DNA from: Streptomyces sp. NBC_00691
Lineage (GTDB): Bacteria > Actinomycetota > Actinomycetes > Streptomycetales > Streptomycetaceae
Direction: 5' to 3'
Assembly: GCF_036226665.1 (NCBI RefSeq)
Contig: NZ_CP109007.1
Span: 5,000,501 to 5,064,500 of the forward strand
Length of the DNA: 64,000 bases
Translations under genes and position numbers: made by a program
The notes under the pieces: model-generated
Told to the model about the DNA's origin: nothing
Databases searched by the model: none
What the model saw: only the letters and a program-made list of their open reading frames with translations
Shown here: piece by piece, positions 16,337-24,846 of the stretch
Numbering within the stretch: position 1 is the stretch's first letter
How the letters are laid out: every line of letters begins with the position of its first letter

Positions 16337-17765
16337 CGAGGTAGGCCTCCAGACCGTGACGGCCGCCCTCGCGGCCGAAGCCCGACTCCTTGTAACCGCC
16401 GAACGGCGAGGTCGGGTCGAACTTGTTGAACGTGTTGGCCCAGACGACACCGGCGCGGAGCTTGCCGGCGACCGCCAGGATGCGGGAGCCCTTCTCCGAC
16501 CAGATGCCGGCGGACAGGCCGTACTGGCTGTTGTTGGCCTTCGCGACGGCCTCGTCGGGCGTACGGAAGGTCAGTACCGACAGGACCGGGCCGAAGATCT
16601 CGTCGCGGGCGACCGTGTGCGCCTGCGTGACGTTCGTGAAGAGCGTCGGGGCGAACCAGTAGCCGGCCTCGGGGATGTCGCAGGCCGCGGTCCAGCGCTC
16701 GGCGCCCTCCGCCTCGCCCTGCTCCACCAGCGAGGTGATCCGCGCCAGCTGCTCCGAGGAGTTGATGGCGCCGATGTCGGTGTTCTTGTCCAGCGGGTCG
16801 CCCAGGCGGAGCGTGCTCAGACGGCGCTTCAGGCTGTCCAGCAGCTCGTCCTGGACCGACTCCTGGACGAGGAGGCGCGAGCCCGCGCAGCAGACCTGGC
16901 CCTGGTTGAAGAAGATGCCGTTGACGATGCCCTCGACGGCCTGGTCGATGGGGGCGTCGTCGAAGACGATGTTCGCGCCCTTGCCGCCCAGCTCCAGCGT
17001 GACCTTCTTGTCCGTGCCCGCGATCGACCGGGCGATGGCCTTGCCGACCGCGGTCGAACCGGTGAACGCCACCTTGTTCACGTCCGGGTGCGCGACCAGC
17101 GCGGCACCCGTCTCCCCGTACCCGGGAAGGATGTTGACGACGCCCTTCGGCAGCCCGGCCTGGCGGCAGATGTCCGCGAAGAACAGGGCGGTCAGCGGGG
17201 TCGTCTCGGCCGGCTTCAGGACGACCGTGTTGCCGGTCGCGAGCGCCGGGGCGATCTTCCACGCCAGCATGAGCAGCGGGAAGTTCCACGGGATGACCTG
17301 ACCGGCGACGCCCAGCGGCTTCGGGTTCGCCCCGTAGCCCGCGTGGTCGAGCTTGTCGGCCCAGCCCGCGTAGTAGAAGAAGTGCGCGGCGACCAGCGGG
17401 AGGTCCGCGTCGCGCGTCTCCTTGATCGGCTTGCCGTTGTCCAGGGTCTCCAGGACGGCCAGCTCACGGCTGCGCTCCTGGATGATCCGGGCGATGCGGA
17501 AGAGGTACTTGGCGCGCTCGGAGCCGGGCAGCGCCGACCACTTCTCGAACGCCTTGCGGGCCGCCTTCACCGCGCGGTCGACGTCCTCGGCGCCCGCCTG
17601 GGCGATCTCGGAGAGGACCTCCTCGGTGGCCGGGGAGACGGTCTTGAAGACCTTGCCGTCGGCCGCCTCGACGAACTCGCCGTCGATGAAGAGGCCGTAG
17701 TTCGGGGCGATGTCGACGACGGACCGGGACTCGGGCGCCGGTGCGTACTCGAATGCAGATGCCAT
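16329..17765 (-). CDS. Aldehyde dehydrogenase, catalytic
   Basis: A 478-residue NAD(P)-dependent aldehyde dehydrogenase. Signature residues are IPWNFPLLML (residues 158-167), the NAD-binding FTGSTAVGK (234-242), the general base Glu258 in LELGGKGAN, and the catalytic Cys in NQGQVCCAGSR (about 287-297). It begins 5 bp after the deoC stop and is followed, with an 8-bp overlap, by the Cys-less homologue. DeoC releases acetaldehyde from deoxyribose-5-phosphate, so this enzyme plausibly oxidises that acetaldehyde to acetate. The pathway link is inferred from the operon. Confidence 0.94.
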   Translation of the reverse strand: MASAFEYAPAPESRSVVDIAPNYGLFIDGEFVEAADGKVFKTVSPATEEVLSEIAQAGAEDVDRAVKAARKAFEKWSALPGSERAKYLFRIARIIQERSRELAVLETLDNGKPIKETRDADLPLVAAHFFYYAGWADKLDHAGYGANPKPLGVAGQVIPWNFPLLMLAWKIAPALATGNTVVLKPAETTPLTALFFADICRQAGLPKGVVNILPGYGETGAALVAHPDVNKVAFTGSTAVGKAIARSIAGTDKKVTLELGGKGANIVFDDAPIDQAVEGIVNGIFFNQGQVCCAGSRLLVQESVQDELLDSLKRRLSTLRLGDPLDKNTDIGAINSSEQLARITSLVEQGEAEGAERWTAACDIPEAGYWFAPTLFTNVTQAHTVARDEIFGPVLSVLTFRTPDEAVAKANNSQYGLSAGIWSEKGSRILAVAGKLRAGVVWANTFNKFDPTSPFGGYKESGFGREGGRHGLEAYLDV

Positions 17766-17770
17766 GTTGA

Positions 17771-18730
17771 TCAGTCCACCGTCACGTAATCGGGGCCGGA
17801 GTAACGGCCGGTCGCCAGCTTCTGGCGCTGCATCAGCAGGTCGTTGAGCAGGCTGGAGGCGCCGAAGCGGAACCAGTGGTTGTCCAGCCAGTCCTCACCC
17901 ACGGTCTCGTTGACGAGAACCAGGAACTTGATCGCTTCCTTGGTGTTGCGGATGCCGCCGGCCGGCTTCACACCGATCTGCACGCCGGTCTGGGCGCGGA
18001 AGTCGCGCACGGCCTCCAGCATGAGCAGGGTGTTGGCCGGGGTGGCGTTGACCGCGACCTTGCCGGTCGAGGTCTTGATGAAGTCCGCGCCGGCCATCAT
18101 GCCGAGCCAGGAGGCACGGCGGATGTTGTCGTACGTGGACAGCTCGCCGGTCTCGAAGATCACCTTGAGGCGGGCGCGGTCGCCGCACTCCGCCTTGATC
18201 GCGGCGATCTGCTCGAAGACCTGGAGGTAGTGGCCTGCGAGGAAGGCGCCACGGTCGATGACCATGTCGATCTCGTCGGCGCCCGCGGCGATGGCGTCCG
18301 CCGTGTCGGCGAGCTTCACGGGGAGCGCGGCGCGGCCGGCCGGGAAGGCCGTGGCGACCGAGGCGACCTTGACGCCCGAGCCCGCGAGGGTGGCCTTGGC
18401 GGTGGCCACCATGTCCGGATAGACGCAGACGGCGGCGGTCGTCGGGGTCGTGCGGTCGGTCGGATCGGGACGGACGGCCTTGGCGGCGAGCGCCCGGACC
18501 TTGCCCGGGGTGTCCGCGCCTTCGAGTGTCGTCAGGTCGATCATGGAAATGGCCAGGTCGATGGCGTACGCCTTGGACGTGGTCTTGATCGAGCGGGTGC
18601 CGAGGGACGCGGCGCGCGCCTCCAGGCCGACGGCGTCGACGCCGGGCAGCCCGTGGAGGAAGCGGCGCAGCGCACCGTCGGACGCGGTCACGTCGGCGAA
18701 TGCGGATGCTGCGGATGCAGTGGTGGGCAT
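17771..18730 (-). CDS. deoC: Deoxyribose-phosphate aldolase
   Basis: Class I aldolase that splits 2-deoxyribose-5-phosphate into acetaldehyde and glyceraldehyde-3-phosphate in deoxynucleoside breakdown (319 residues). Key stretches are DEIDMVIDRGAFLAG, FETGELSTYD, the Schiff-base lysine in FIKTSTGK, and the late VKPAGGIRNTKEA. The start is the ATG at 18728-18730. First gene of a three-gene operon with two ALDH genes. A CTACGCGCGTAG operator lies 19 bp upstream. Confidence 0.97.
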   Translation of the reverse strand: MPTTASAASAFADVTASDGALRRFLHGLPGVDAVGLEARAASLGTRSIKTTSKAYAIDLAISMIDLTTLEGADTPGKVRALAAKAVRPDPTDRTTPTTAAVCVYPDMVATAKATLAGSGVKVASVATAFPAGRAALPVKLADTADAIAAGADEIDMVIDRGAFLAGHYLQVFEQIAAIKAECGDRARLKVIFETGELSTYDNIRRASWLGMMAGADFIKTSTGKVAVNATPANTLLMLEAVRDFRAQTGVQIGVKPAGGIRNTKEAIKFLVLVNETVGEDWLDNHWFRFGASSLLNDLLMQRQKLATGRYSGPDYVTVD

Positions 18731-18749
18731 GGTCACCAGTCGAGCATAT

Positions 18750-18761
18750 CTACGCGCGTAG
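18750..18761. promoter_or_regulatory. CTACGCGCGTAG operator upstream of deoC
   Basis: Perfect 12-bp palindrome 19 bp upstream of the deoC start, identical to those before add and the purine nucleoside phosphorylase gene. Confidence 0.7.
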
Positions 18762-18851
18762 CGACCTGTACAGGGGACAGGCTCCGCAGAGCCCGAGGTC
18801 ACAGGCGGGCGGTCGGCGTGGTGGCGGGCGCCGGGCGGGGGAGTGAGGCCC

Positions 18852-18867
18852 GTCACAGGCCCGTGAC
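18852..18867. promoter_or_regulatory. Possible AfsQ1-type box upstream of the secreted protein gene
   Basis: GTCAC (18852-18856) and GTGAC (18863-18867) are separated by 6 nt, fitting GTnAC-N6-GTnAC, 138 bp upstream of the gene at 19005. One match is roughly what chance could give in a window this size, so support is weak. Confidence 0.3.
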
Positions 18868-19004
18868 ATGGAGCGGACGAGTCCTGAATACAAGATCAAT
18901 AGATTCTTGTTCAGCAGCCGGCCGGACCTCACCGGACATCAGTCGGACCGAGAAAAAGCGGCATGCGGCTCTCCCATCCACCTGCCTGATCTCCAGGAGT
19001 CGTT

Positions 19005-20390
19005 ATGCGCACCGCCCTTCGCACCGCCATCGCCACCGCCCTCGCCGCGGGCGTCGCGATCACCGCCCCGGCGCTCACCGCCGGAGCCGCTTTCGCGGCC
19101 GACGCGACCCCGGCGCCGAAGGCCACCGCAGCCGCGGCCCCGGCGGACGCTCCGCTGCGCACCGTCCAGCTGGCCGGCGGACTGACGGCCGAGGTGTACG
19201 CCAAGGGTGACCAGCACCCGTACTACACCGCGACCGTCACCAAGGGCGGCCGGACGCTCGGTGAGCTGAAGGCCGGTGCCGGCTACGGAGGGAAGGACAC
19301 CGGGGTCTTCGCCGGTTACACGGTGACCCTCGACGCCGAGGGCAAGGTGACCGCGACCGCGGTCGACGCCCCGAAGGGCACCCTCGTCCGCACCGAGACC
19401 CTCATGACCGGAACGATCGCCAAGATCTACAAGGTCAAGGACCAGAACTACCGCGCAGAGCTGTTCCGCGAGGGCCACCCGGTCGGTGTCCTGGAGGCGA
19501 TCACCCGCTCCGCGGCCGGCCAGGACAACGGCGAGTTCTTCGTCCTCAACCCGGACGGCACCACCCACAACTGGGCCGGCAACATCGCGGGCCCCAAGCC
19601 CGGCACCTACCGGCTCGCCGACGGGACCGTCCTCCAGCTCGACAAGAAGGACGGCCGCTTCGGCCTCCAGCTGATCGAGAACGGCGAGGGCCGCGGCTAC
19701 ACCTACGTGACCGGTGTCCGCTCCGTCTGGACCTTCGGCAGGGCCGTCGTCGTCCTGGAGCAGGACGGCCGGTTCGCCGCGTACATCCCCGGAGCGTCGA
19801 AGCAGGGCGCGCCGCGTCTCGTGGACACCGCCCCGGCCCCCGCGCCCACCACCGGCCCCGTCGTCACCATCGGCGAGTGCGCGGTCCGGCAGGACGTCCC
19901 CTCCGTCTTCGCGCTGCTGACCGTGACCCTCACCAACGACCTGGAGAAGGGCCCGAAGGCCGTCCTCAAGGACGAGGCCGGCAAGCCGATCCTGACCGTC
20001 GACCGCGCCCACTCCGCCGACACGGGGGCGGGCATCATGATCAAGGGCGCGAACACCTCCACCCCGCAGCTCGGCCAGCGGACACAGGGCGGCGACACCC
20101 CGTACCTCTGGACCGCGTTCCCGAAACTGCCCAAGGGCTGCGAGAAGGAGTCCGGCACGTCCACCCCGGCGCCGTCGGCCACCACCCCGGCCCCCGCGGG
20201 CAACACCGGCACCACCACGAACACGGGCCAGACCACCGTCGTCCCGAAGGGCGGCGTCGCCGCGGGTGCCGAGCTCGGCACCGAGGGCGCGGACACCGCG
20301 CTGCTCGCGGCCGGTGCCGGTGCGGCCTCGCTCGCCGCGGCCGGACTCGGCTTCGTCGTCCTGCGCCGCCGCTCCGCCGCCCACGTCTGA
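19005..20390 (+). CDS. Secreted, membrane-tethered protein next to class F sortase
   Basis: A 461-residue exported protein of unknown function. Residues 1-31 form a Sec signal peptide (cleavage after AAFA). The large extracellular region is built of beta-rich segments with no known catalytic motif. After a Ser/Thr/Pro/Gly linker (about 383-415), a short AGAELGTEG segment precedes a hydrophobic helix and RRR at the C-terminus. That is a wall-sorting layout, but a canonical LPxTG or LAxTG is missing. The class F sortase gene begins 226 bp downstream on the same strand, so it may be the sortase substrate. ATG at 19005 after CAGGAGTCGTT. Confidence 0.85.
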   Translation: MRTALRTAIATALAAGVAITAPALTAGAAFAADATPAPKATAAAAPADAPLRTVQLAGGLTAEVYAKGDQHPYYTATVTKGGRTLGELKAGAGYGGKDTGVFAGYTVTLDAEGKVTATAVDAPKGTLVRTETLMTGTIAKIYKVKDQNYRAELFREGHPVGVLEAITRSAAGQDNGEFFVLNPDGTTHNWAGNIAGPKPGTYRLADGTVLQLDKKDGRFGLQLIENGEGRGYTYVTGVRSVWTFGRAVVVLEQDGRFAAYIPGASKQGAPRLVDTAPAPAPTTGPVVTIGECAVRQDVPSVFALLTVTLTNDLEKGPKAVLKDEAGKPILTVDRAHSADTGAGIMIKGANTSTPQLGQRTQGGDTPYLWTAFPKLPKGCEKESGTSTPAPSATTPAPAGNTGTTTNTGQTTVVPKGGVAAGAELGTEGADTALLAAGAGAASLAAAGLGFVVLRRRSAAHV

Positions 20391-20616
20391 TCCGCGTCCG
20401 GACGGGATCGCCCTACCCGCACGATCCGCCCTGCCCGCACTAATGGCGTCACCCGCACGACCCGCATCACCCGCACCATCGGCACTGTCAGCACCACCCC
20501 GTCTCCCCGCCCCTTGACCCGAGCGGGAGTCACACCCCACCCCCGGCCGGTCGCCGCGTCCCGCGCGGCGGCCGGCCGGACCCGTCCGCCGCCTCCCGTC
20601 CGCCCGGAGCCCGCCC

Positions 20617-21261
20617 GTGAACCGCCGCCCCCGCCCCGCCCGTACCGCCGCCCCGGTCCTCCTCCTCGCCGTCCTCGCCGCGCTCACCGGCTGCTCGGCC
20701 GGGGGCGGCCCGCAGGCCGTGACCCCGCCCGCCCGGATCTCCGGGGCCACCGCCGCCCCCACGCCTGCCGCGCCGCCCGTGAAGCCGCTCGCCCGTTCCC
20801 TGCCCGTCCGGGTCCAGGTCCCCGCCGCCGGCGTCGACACCGGCCCCACCGGGCCCGTCCTGGAGCTCGGGCTGGGCGCGGACGGCACCGTCGAGGTGCC
20901 CTCGGTCGCCGATGCCGAGCGGATCGGCTGCTACGACAAGGGCGTCACGCCCGGCCAGACCGGCCCCGCCGTCCTCATCGGGCACTTCGACACCGCCCGC
21001 GGCCCCGCCGTGCTCAAGAACGTCTCCAAGGTCCGCGTCGGCGACGAGATCACCGTGACCCGCGCCGACGGCACCACCGCGGTCTTCCGGGTCAGGGAGC
21101 TGGAGCAGGTAGACAAGGACACGTTCCCGACGGCCAAGGTGTACGGCGACACCGACCGCCCCGAGCTGCGCCTCATCACCTGCGGCGGCGAGCTGGCCGA
21201 CGGCCACCGCCCCGACAACATCATTCTGTACGCGGATCTCGCGGCCACGCGGGCCGCCTGA
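20617..21261 (+). CDS. Class F sortase
   Basis: A 214-residue sortase transpeptidase of actinobacterial class F. The N-terminus has a hydrophobic lipoprotein-like segment LLAVLAALTGC (Cys near residue 26), then a Pro/Ala linker. The catalytic triad can be read: His in IGHFDTARG (near residue 126), Cys in LRLITCGGEL (near 189), and the Arg in DGHRPDNII. The GTG at 20617 follows CCGGAG. The adjacent upstream gene encodes a tethered surface protein, suggesting a substrate-enzyme pair on the outer face of the membrane. Confidence 0.9.
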   Translation: MNRRPRPARTAAPVLLLAVLAALTGCSAGGGPQAVTPPARISGATAAPTPAAPPVKPLARSLPVRVQVPAAGVDTGPTGPVLELGLGADGTVEVPSVADAERIGCYDKGVTPGQTGPAVLIGHFDTARGPAVLKNVSKVRVGDEITVTRADGTTAVFRVRELEQVDKDTFPTAKVYGDTDRPELRLITCGGELADGHRPDNIILYADLAATRAA

Positions 21262-21295
21262 GCCCCCACCGGCCCACTGAGGCACAATCGGCCCC

Positions 21296-22042
21296 ATGAC
21301 GACCCCCGAGCCGACCCCCGAGCCCAGCCACGAGCCGAGCCGCGAGTCGACCCCCGAGCAGCCGTCCGCCGGGAAGCAGCCCGCCGGGAAGAAGCCCGCG
21401 GGGCGGAAGCCCGCCGGGCAGGAGTCCGCGGCGCAGGAGTCCCCCGACCGTGTCTTCCGGTCGCCGCTCGGGATCGCGAGCGGGGTGTTCCTGCTCGTCC
21501 TCGCGGCGCTGTTCGCCGGTGACGTGCTGTTCCGCGGCGAGGGCCGGTCGCCCTGGCTCGCGCTCGCGGGCCTCCTCCTCGCCGTGCCGATGATCGTCGC
21601 GTTCACGATCCGGCCCGCCGTGTACGCCAACGACGACCGGCTGCGGATCCGCAACCCGTTCCGGTCGATCACACTGCCCTGGTCGACGGTCGCCGACGTC
21701 CGGGCCGGCTACTCCAGCGAGGTCTTCACCCAGGACGGCGCCAAGTACCAGCTGTGGGCCGTCCCCGTCTCGCTGCGCCAGCGCAAGAAGGCGGCCCGCC
21801 GCGCCTCCCGCGCCTCCCAGGACGACCCGCACGGCCGTACCTCGGTCACCGCCGACGTACGGGACAGCGCGTCGCGCACCGCGCCCACCGACCAGACCGT
21901 CGCCGATCTGCGCGAGCTCGCCGAGCGCCGTGCGGGCACGCCGGGCGCGCGGGGCGAGGCGCGGGTGCGCTGGGCGTACGAGATCGTCGGCCCCGCGGTG
22001 GCCGGACTGCTGCTCCTGGTGATCCTGCTCGCCACGGGCTGA
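21296..22042 (+). CDS. PH domain-containing membrane protein
   Basis: A 248-residue membrane protein with a bacterial PH-like domain. The first 50 residues are a low-complexity Glu/Pro/Lys tail with repeated KPAG units. Two membrane helices follow (about 57-77 and 87-106), then the PH-like segment with NDDRLRIRNPFRSITLPWSTVADVRAGY, typical of the bPH_6 family, and a C-terminal membrane helix. CACAAT 7 bp before the ATG suggests a leaderless promoter. The function of these bacterial PH proteins is unknown. Confidence 0.82.
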   Translation: MTTPEPTPEPSHEPSRESTPEQPSAGKQPAGKKPAGRKPAGQESAAQESPDRVFRSPLGIASGVFLLVLAALFAGDVLFRGEGRSPWLALAGLLLAVPMIVAFTIRPAVYANDDRLRIRNPFRSITLPWSTVADVRAGYSSEVFTQDGAKYQLWAVPVSLRQRKKAARRASRASQDDPHGRTSVTADVRDSASRTAPTDQTVADLRELAERRAGTPGARGEARVRWAYEIVGPAVAGLLLLVILLATG

Positions 22043-22059
22043 CCGCCGACGAGCGGGAC

Positions 22060-22582
22060 TCCGGCGAAGGCGTCGTCGCGTACGTCCTCTTCGTCGTCGC
22101 CTTCACGCTCTGGGAGGGCCGCAGGGCCCTCGTCCACCTCAACTTCTTCGCCGAGGACATGAGCCTGGCGGGACCCTGAGCGGCGGCGCCTTCACCCGGC
22201 CCGTCGACACGGGGGCCGACGCGCTGTCGCTCCAGGAGGGTCTCCGGCGGTTCCTCCCCGAAGGCCCGCTGGACGGCCGCTACGAGCTGCGCCTCTACTG
22301 CCGCACCGCGGTCGGCGCCGAAGCGGAGGACTACTTCTCCACGATGGTCCAGGTCACCGGTGACACCTGGGCCCCGGTCGCGCAGAAGGCGACGCTGATG
22401 GAGGTCGTGTCCGACCCCGGCACCGCCGTCGCCGGCCGGCCGGCCCGGATCATCGCCGACCTCCAGCCCAAGGTCCGCCGAGGCCGCTGCGCCCCGGCTG
22501 GATCACCGCCGTGCCGGTCCTCGTCGCCCTCGGTGTCCTCGTCTCCGGCGAGCTGACCCGGCTCCTGCCCAACCTCCTCTGA
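22060..22582 (+). pseudogene. Frameshifted remnant of an unrecognised membrane protein gene
   Basis: No intact reading frame spans this stretch, but protein-like sequence continues through three frames. One segment ends LHLNFFAEDMSLAGP-stop near 22179 (read as LVHLNFFAEDM). A second frame picks up directly with GGAFTRPVDTGADALSL and runs to ADLQPKV near 22480. A third frame continues with GWITAVPVLVALGVLVSGEL, a membrane helix, to a stop at 22582. This fits one gene with two frameshifts. I do not recognise the family. Sequencing error is an alternative to decay. Confidence 0.55.
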
Positions 22583-22601
22583 CCGCTGTGGAGTTCACAC
22601 C

Positions 22602-22973
22602 GTGACCGATCTCGCCGACACCGTCACCCTGCAGCCCGTGCCGGAGGGCGGCACGACGATCGGCATGGTCTTCCAGAAGCCCAACCCGTTCCCCGCGATG
22701 TCCCTGTACGAGAACGTCCTCGCCGGACTGAAGCTCGGCGGCATCCGGGCCGGCAAGGAGGCCAAGGACGACCTCGTCGGGGAGTGCCTGACCCGGGCCG
22801 GCCTCTGGAACGAGGTCAGGGACCGGCTGCGGCAGCCCGGCGGCGCGCTCTCCGGCGGCCAGCAGCAGCGCCTCTGCATCGCGCGCTCGCTCGCCGTCCG
22901 CCCCCGCGTCCTGCTGATCGGCTCCCCGGCGGACCCGCGCACCGCCGACTACGTCAACGGCCGCTTCGGCTGA
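22602..22973 (+). pseudogene. Internally deleted PstB-like ATPase relic
   Basis: A 123-codon frame starting at GTG 22602 that matches the phosphate ABC transporter ATPase PstB in part: MVFQKPNPFPAMSLYENV (Q-loop), GLWNEVRDRL, the signature LSGGQQQRLCIARSLAV, then RPRVLLIG where MDEPCSALDP should follow, and straight to the PstB C-terminal end TADYVNGRFG. It lacks the Walker A region at the front and about 65 residues including Walker B acid, D-loop and H-loop. It cannot hydrolyse ATP as a normal PstB. No pstS, pstC or pstA gene is near. Most likely a decayed paralogue. Confidence 0.75.
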
Positions 22974-23060
22974 CGGGCCCGGAGACCCGCTCCGGGCGCA
23001 CGCCCCCGGCGTGCGGGACTCGTGAGGCGTCAGGTGCCGCACGGGTTTCACCCGGACGGC

Positions 23061-23097
23061 CGAAGGGCCGGTACGGAATCTCCGTACCGGCCCTTCG
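23061..23097. terminator. 17-bp perfect hairpin
   Basis: CGAAGGGCCGGTACGGA (23061-23077) pairs with TCCGTACCGGCCCTTCG (23081-23097) over a 3-nt loop, between the PstB relic and the convergent mutase gene. Confidence 0.88.
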
Positions 23098-23117
23098 CGC
23101 GTGTCCGTCGCGGTGGA

Positions 23118-24773
23118 TCAGAGACCGGCCGCCGCCGACAGGTCCCGCTTGATCGCCACCAGCACCTCGTTGGCGGTGGTCCGCGCCGGGGCGAGGTCGA
23201 CCGCCGCGGCGACCGGCACCACGACCTCCAGGTAGCACTTGAGCTTGGGCTCCGTGCCGCTCGGGCGGACGATCACCCGGGCCTTGTAGTCGCCCTCCAG
23301 GTGGTAGCGCAGCCCGTCCGTCGGGGGCAGCGACTCGGTGCCCTTCGTCAGGTCCTCCGCCGACACCACCGTCAGACCGGCGAGCGAGACCGGCGGCCGT
23401 TCGCGCAGCGCCGCCATGGCGTTCGCGATGACGCTCAGGTCCTCGACCCGCACCGACAGCTGGTCCGTGGCGTGCAGCCCGTGCGCGACCGCCAGGTCGT
23501 CGAGGAGGTCGGTCAGCGTCCGGCCCTGCTCCTTGAGGACCGAGGCCAGCTCGGTCACGAGCAGCGCCGCCGTGATGCCGTCCTTGTCGCGGACGCCCTC
23601 GGGGTCGACGCAGTAGCCGAGCGCCTCCTCGTAGCCGTACCGCAGGCCCTCGACGCGGGCGATCCACTTGAAGCCGGTCAGCGTCTCCTCGTAGCCGACG
23701 CCCGCGGCTTCCGCGATCCGGCCGAGCAGCGAGGACGACACGATCGACTCGGCGAACACGCCCGTGGCGCCCTTGGCCACCAGGTGCGCGGCGAGCAGCG
23801 CGCCCACCTCGTCGCCGCGCAGCATCCGCCAGCCGCCCACGACGGTCGCGTCGGGCACGGCCACGGCGCAGCGGTCGGCGTCCGGGTCGTTGGCGATGAT
23901 CAGGTCGGGGTCCACGGCCCGGGCCGCCTCGAAGGCGAGGTCCATGGCACCCGGCTCCTCCGGGTTCGGGAACGCGACCGTCGGGAACGCCGGGTCGGGC
24001 TCGGCCTGCGCGGCGACGAGAGCGGGCGGCGGGAAGCCGGCCCGGGCGAAGGCGGCCGTCAGGACGTCCTTGCCGACGCCGTGCATGGCCGTGTAGACGG
24101 TCCGCGCGGTGCGGGGGGACCCGGAGGTCAGGACGGCGTCCGTACGCTCCAGGTAGGCGTTCAGGACCTCGTCGCCGAGGGTCTCCCAGCCGGTCTCCGG
24201 GCGGGGCACGTCGTGCAGCGAGCGGATCGCGTCGATCTCGGCGGCGATCTCCGCGTCGGCGGGCGGCACGATCTGCGAGCCGTCGCCCAGGTAGACCTTG
24301 TAGCCGTTGTCGCGCGGCGGGTTGTGGCTCGCGGTCACCTCGACACCGGCGACGGCGCCCAGATGCCTTATGGCGTACGCGAGCACGGGCGTGGGCAGCG
24401 GGCGGGGGAGGAGCGCGGCGCGCAGCCCGGCGCCGGTCATCACGGCGGCGGTGTCGCGCGCGAAGTCGGCCGACTTGTAGCGGGCGTCGTAGCCGATGAC
24501 GACGAGACCGCCTTCCTGGCCCTTCGCCCTGAGGTACGCGGCGAGGCCGGCGGCGGCGCGGACGACGACCGAGCGGTTCATCCGCATGGGCCCGGCGCCC
24601 AGCTCACCGCGGAGGCCTGCGGTGCCGAACTGGAGGGTGCCGGCGAAACGGGCGGCGAGCTCGTCGGTCGTGCCGGCGTCGATGAGCTTCGCGAGTTCCT
24701 CGCGGGTCTCACTGTCGGGGTCCTCGGCGAGCCAGGCCTTGGCCCGGGCGAGGAGGTCGTCGTCCTGCGTCAC
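23118..24773 (-). CDS. Phosphohexomutase (phosphomannomutase/phosphoglucomutase family)
   Basis: A 551-residue alpha-D-phosphohexomutase. Domain order is visible: sugar-phosphate entry region FGTAGLRGELGAGPMRMN, the phosphoserine loop TASHNPPRDNGYKVY, the metal loop DPDADRCA, the sugar-binding EEALGYC, and the phosphate-binding RPSGTEPKLKCY near the C-terminus. It may work on mannose or glucose phosphates or, given its purine nucleoside phosphorylase neighbour, on pentose phosphates (PgmB2-like phosphopentomutases share this family). The GTG at 24771-24773 is chosen; upstream reading is Pro-rich non-coding repeat. Downstream of the phosphorylase gene by 283 bp. Confidence 0.92.
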   Translation of the reverse strand: MTQDDDLLARAKAWLAEDPDSETREELAKLIDAGTTDELAARFAGTLQFGTAGLRGELGAGPMRMNRSVVVRAAAGLAAYLRAKGQEGGLVVIGYDARYKSADFARDTAAVMTGAGLRAALLPRPLPTPVLAYAIRHLGAVAGVEVTASHNPPRDNGYKVYLGDGSQIVPPADAEIAAEIDAIRSLHDVPRPETGWETLGDEVLNAYLERTDAVLTSGSPRTARTVYTAMHGVGKDVLTAAFARAGFPPPALVAAQAEPDPAFPTVAFPNPEEPGAMDLAFEAARAVDPDLIIANDPDADRCAVAVPDATVVGGWRMLRGDEVGALLAAHLVAKGATGVFAESIVSSSLLGRIAEAAGVGYEETLTGFKWIARVEGLRYGYEEALGYCVDPEGVRDKDGITAALLVTELASVLKEQGRTLTDLLDDLAVAHGLHATDQLSVRVEDLSVIANAMAALRERPPVSLAGLTVVSAEDLTKGTESLPPTDGLRYHLEGDYKARVIVRPSGTEPKLKCYLEVVVPVAAAVDLAPARTTANEVLVAIKRDLSAAAGL

Positions 24774-24846
24774 GGTGTGCCTTTCGGAGGGCGGGGGCGG
24801 GGCGGGTGGTGCGGGGCGGGGTGGCGGTGGGGCCGCTGCGCGGAGC

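Noticed and set aside
20400..20480. CRISPR-like short repeats (ACCCGCAC words)
   Set aside because: Units are only 6-8 bp with irregular spacing and no spacers. Low-complexity sequence, not an array.
18939..20888. 649-codon minus-strand frame opposite the surface protein
   Set aside because: Arg/Gly-rich antisense sequence; the opposite strand has a signal peptide, linker and membrane helix in order.
22602..22973. Functional PstB annotation
   Set aside because: Walker A, Walker B acid, D-loop and H-loop are missing, so it cannot act as a normal ATPase.
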